In this document: in pieces, positions 6,207 through 6,293 of the stretch
Numbering within the stretch: the first letter of the stretch is position 1
Layout of the letters: the number at the start of each line of letters is the position of its first letter
NCBI GenBank assembly: GCA_029012165.1
Contig: JAQXLO010000106.1
Span: forward strand, 1 to 6,293
DNA from: Oscillospiraceae bacterium
GTDB taxonomy: Bacteria; Bacillota; Clostridia; Oscillospirales; Acutalibacteraceae
Reading direction: 5' to 3'
Length of the DNA stretch: 6,293 bases
Made by a program: the position numbers and the translations under genes
Notes under the pieces: model-generated
Told to the model about the DNA's origin: nothing
Database searches by the model: none
What the model saw: the letters and a program-made list of their open reading frames with translations, nothing else

Positions 6207-6293
6207 GTATGCATGAATTGTCAAAATGGATTTACTTCTTTTGGTTCATCACGGTTTTTGTGGGATAAAAAGTTTCGCTCAAGCCTTTTTAAA
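6207..6293. other. AT-rich downstream flank with no secure gene
   Basis: By count, 29 of these 87 bases are G or C, a clear drop from the operon. Two short open readings reach the window edge. On the minus strand, 23 codons (6292-6221) end in TGA and would give a charged C-terminus finishing KEVNPF, which would suit a convergent gene sharing the hairpin. On the plus strand, 27 codons run from ATG 6213 with no Shine-Dalgarno site. Neither is long enough to call a gene, and I recognise no protein in either. Confidence 0.5.

Noticed and set aside
6241..6269. Possible promoter TTGGTT-17-GATAAA downstream of the terminator
   Set aside because: Both boxes match the sigma-70 consensus poorly, and AT-rich DNA gives such hits by chance; no downstream gene is visible to support it.

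Overview
The window holds one tightly packed, plus-strand operon of seven genes, about 6.15 kb long. It is cut at its 5' end by the window edge and closed by a strong intrinsic terminator at 6170-6206. The operon is GC-rich with C/G-ending codons and has good Shine-Dalgarno sites. Its protein variants look like those of Gram-positive anaerobes, so a GC-rich Clostridia member (perhaps Oscillospirales) is my best guess; this is inference, as no taxonomic marker is present.

Layout: (1) 1-647, C-terminal three quarters of a D-amino-acid aminotransferase (dat). (2) 663-1730, DUF4392, the family of the C-terminal half of mammalian D-glutamate cyclase (DGLUCY). (3) 1732-2466, pxpB (KipI family). (4) 2457-3404, pxpC (KipA family). 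(5) 3419-4204, DUF1445/YcsI, the family of the N-terminal half of DGLUCY. (6) 4210-4989, pxpA (LamB/YcsF family). (7) 4991-6154, alanine racemase (alr). Gaps between genes run from 15 nt to a 10-nt overlap, so the genes are almost certainly co-transcribed and partly translationally coupled. The last 87 bases (6207-6293) fall to about 33% GC (29 of 87 counted) and hold no secure gene.

Together the genes suggest a dedicated D-glutamate / 5-oxoproline module. Alr would interconvert L- and D-alanine. Dat would exchange the amino group between D-alanine plus 2-oxoglutarate and pyruvate plus D-glutamate. The DUF1445 and DUF4392 proteins, fused in animals as D-glutamate cyclase, would interconvert D-glutamate and 5-oxo-D-proline. 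PxpABC would open 5-oxoproline to glutamate with ATP. The individual family assignments are strong. The integrated pathway, its direction and its stereochemistry are inference.

Main points of interest: a 'split DGLUCY' interleaved with a complete 5-oxoprolinase and bracketed by two D-amino-acid PLP enzymes; the unresolved stereochemistry (a possible ATP-burning cycle); and an alanine at the alanine racemase position where the Geobacillus enzyme has its carbamylated lysine.
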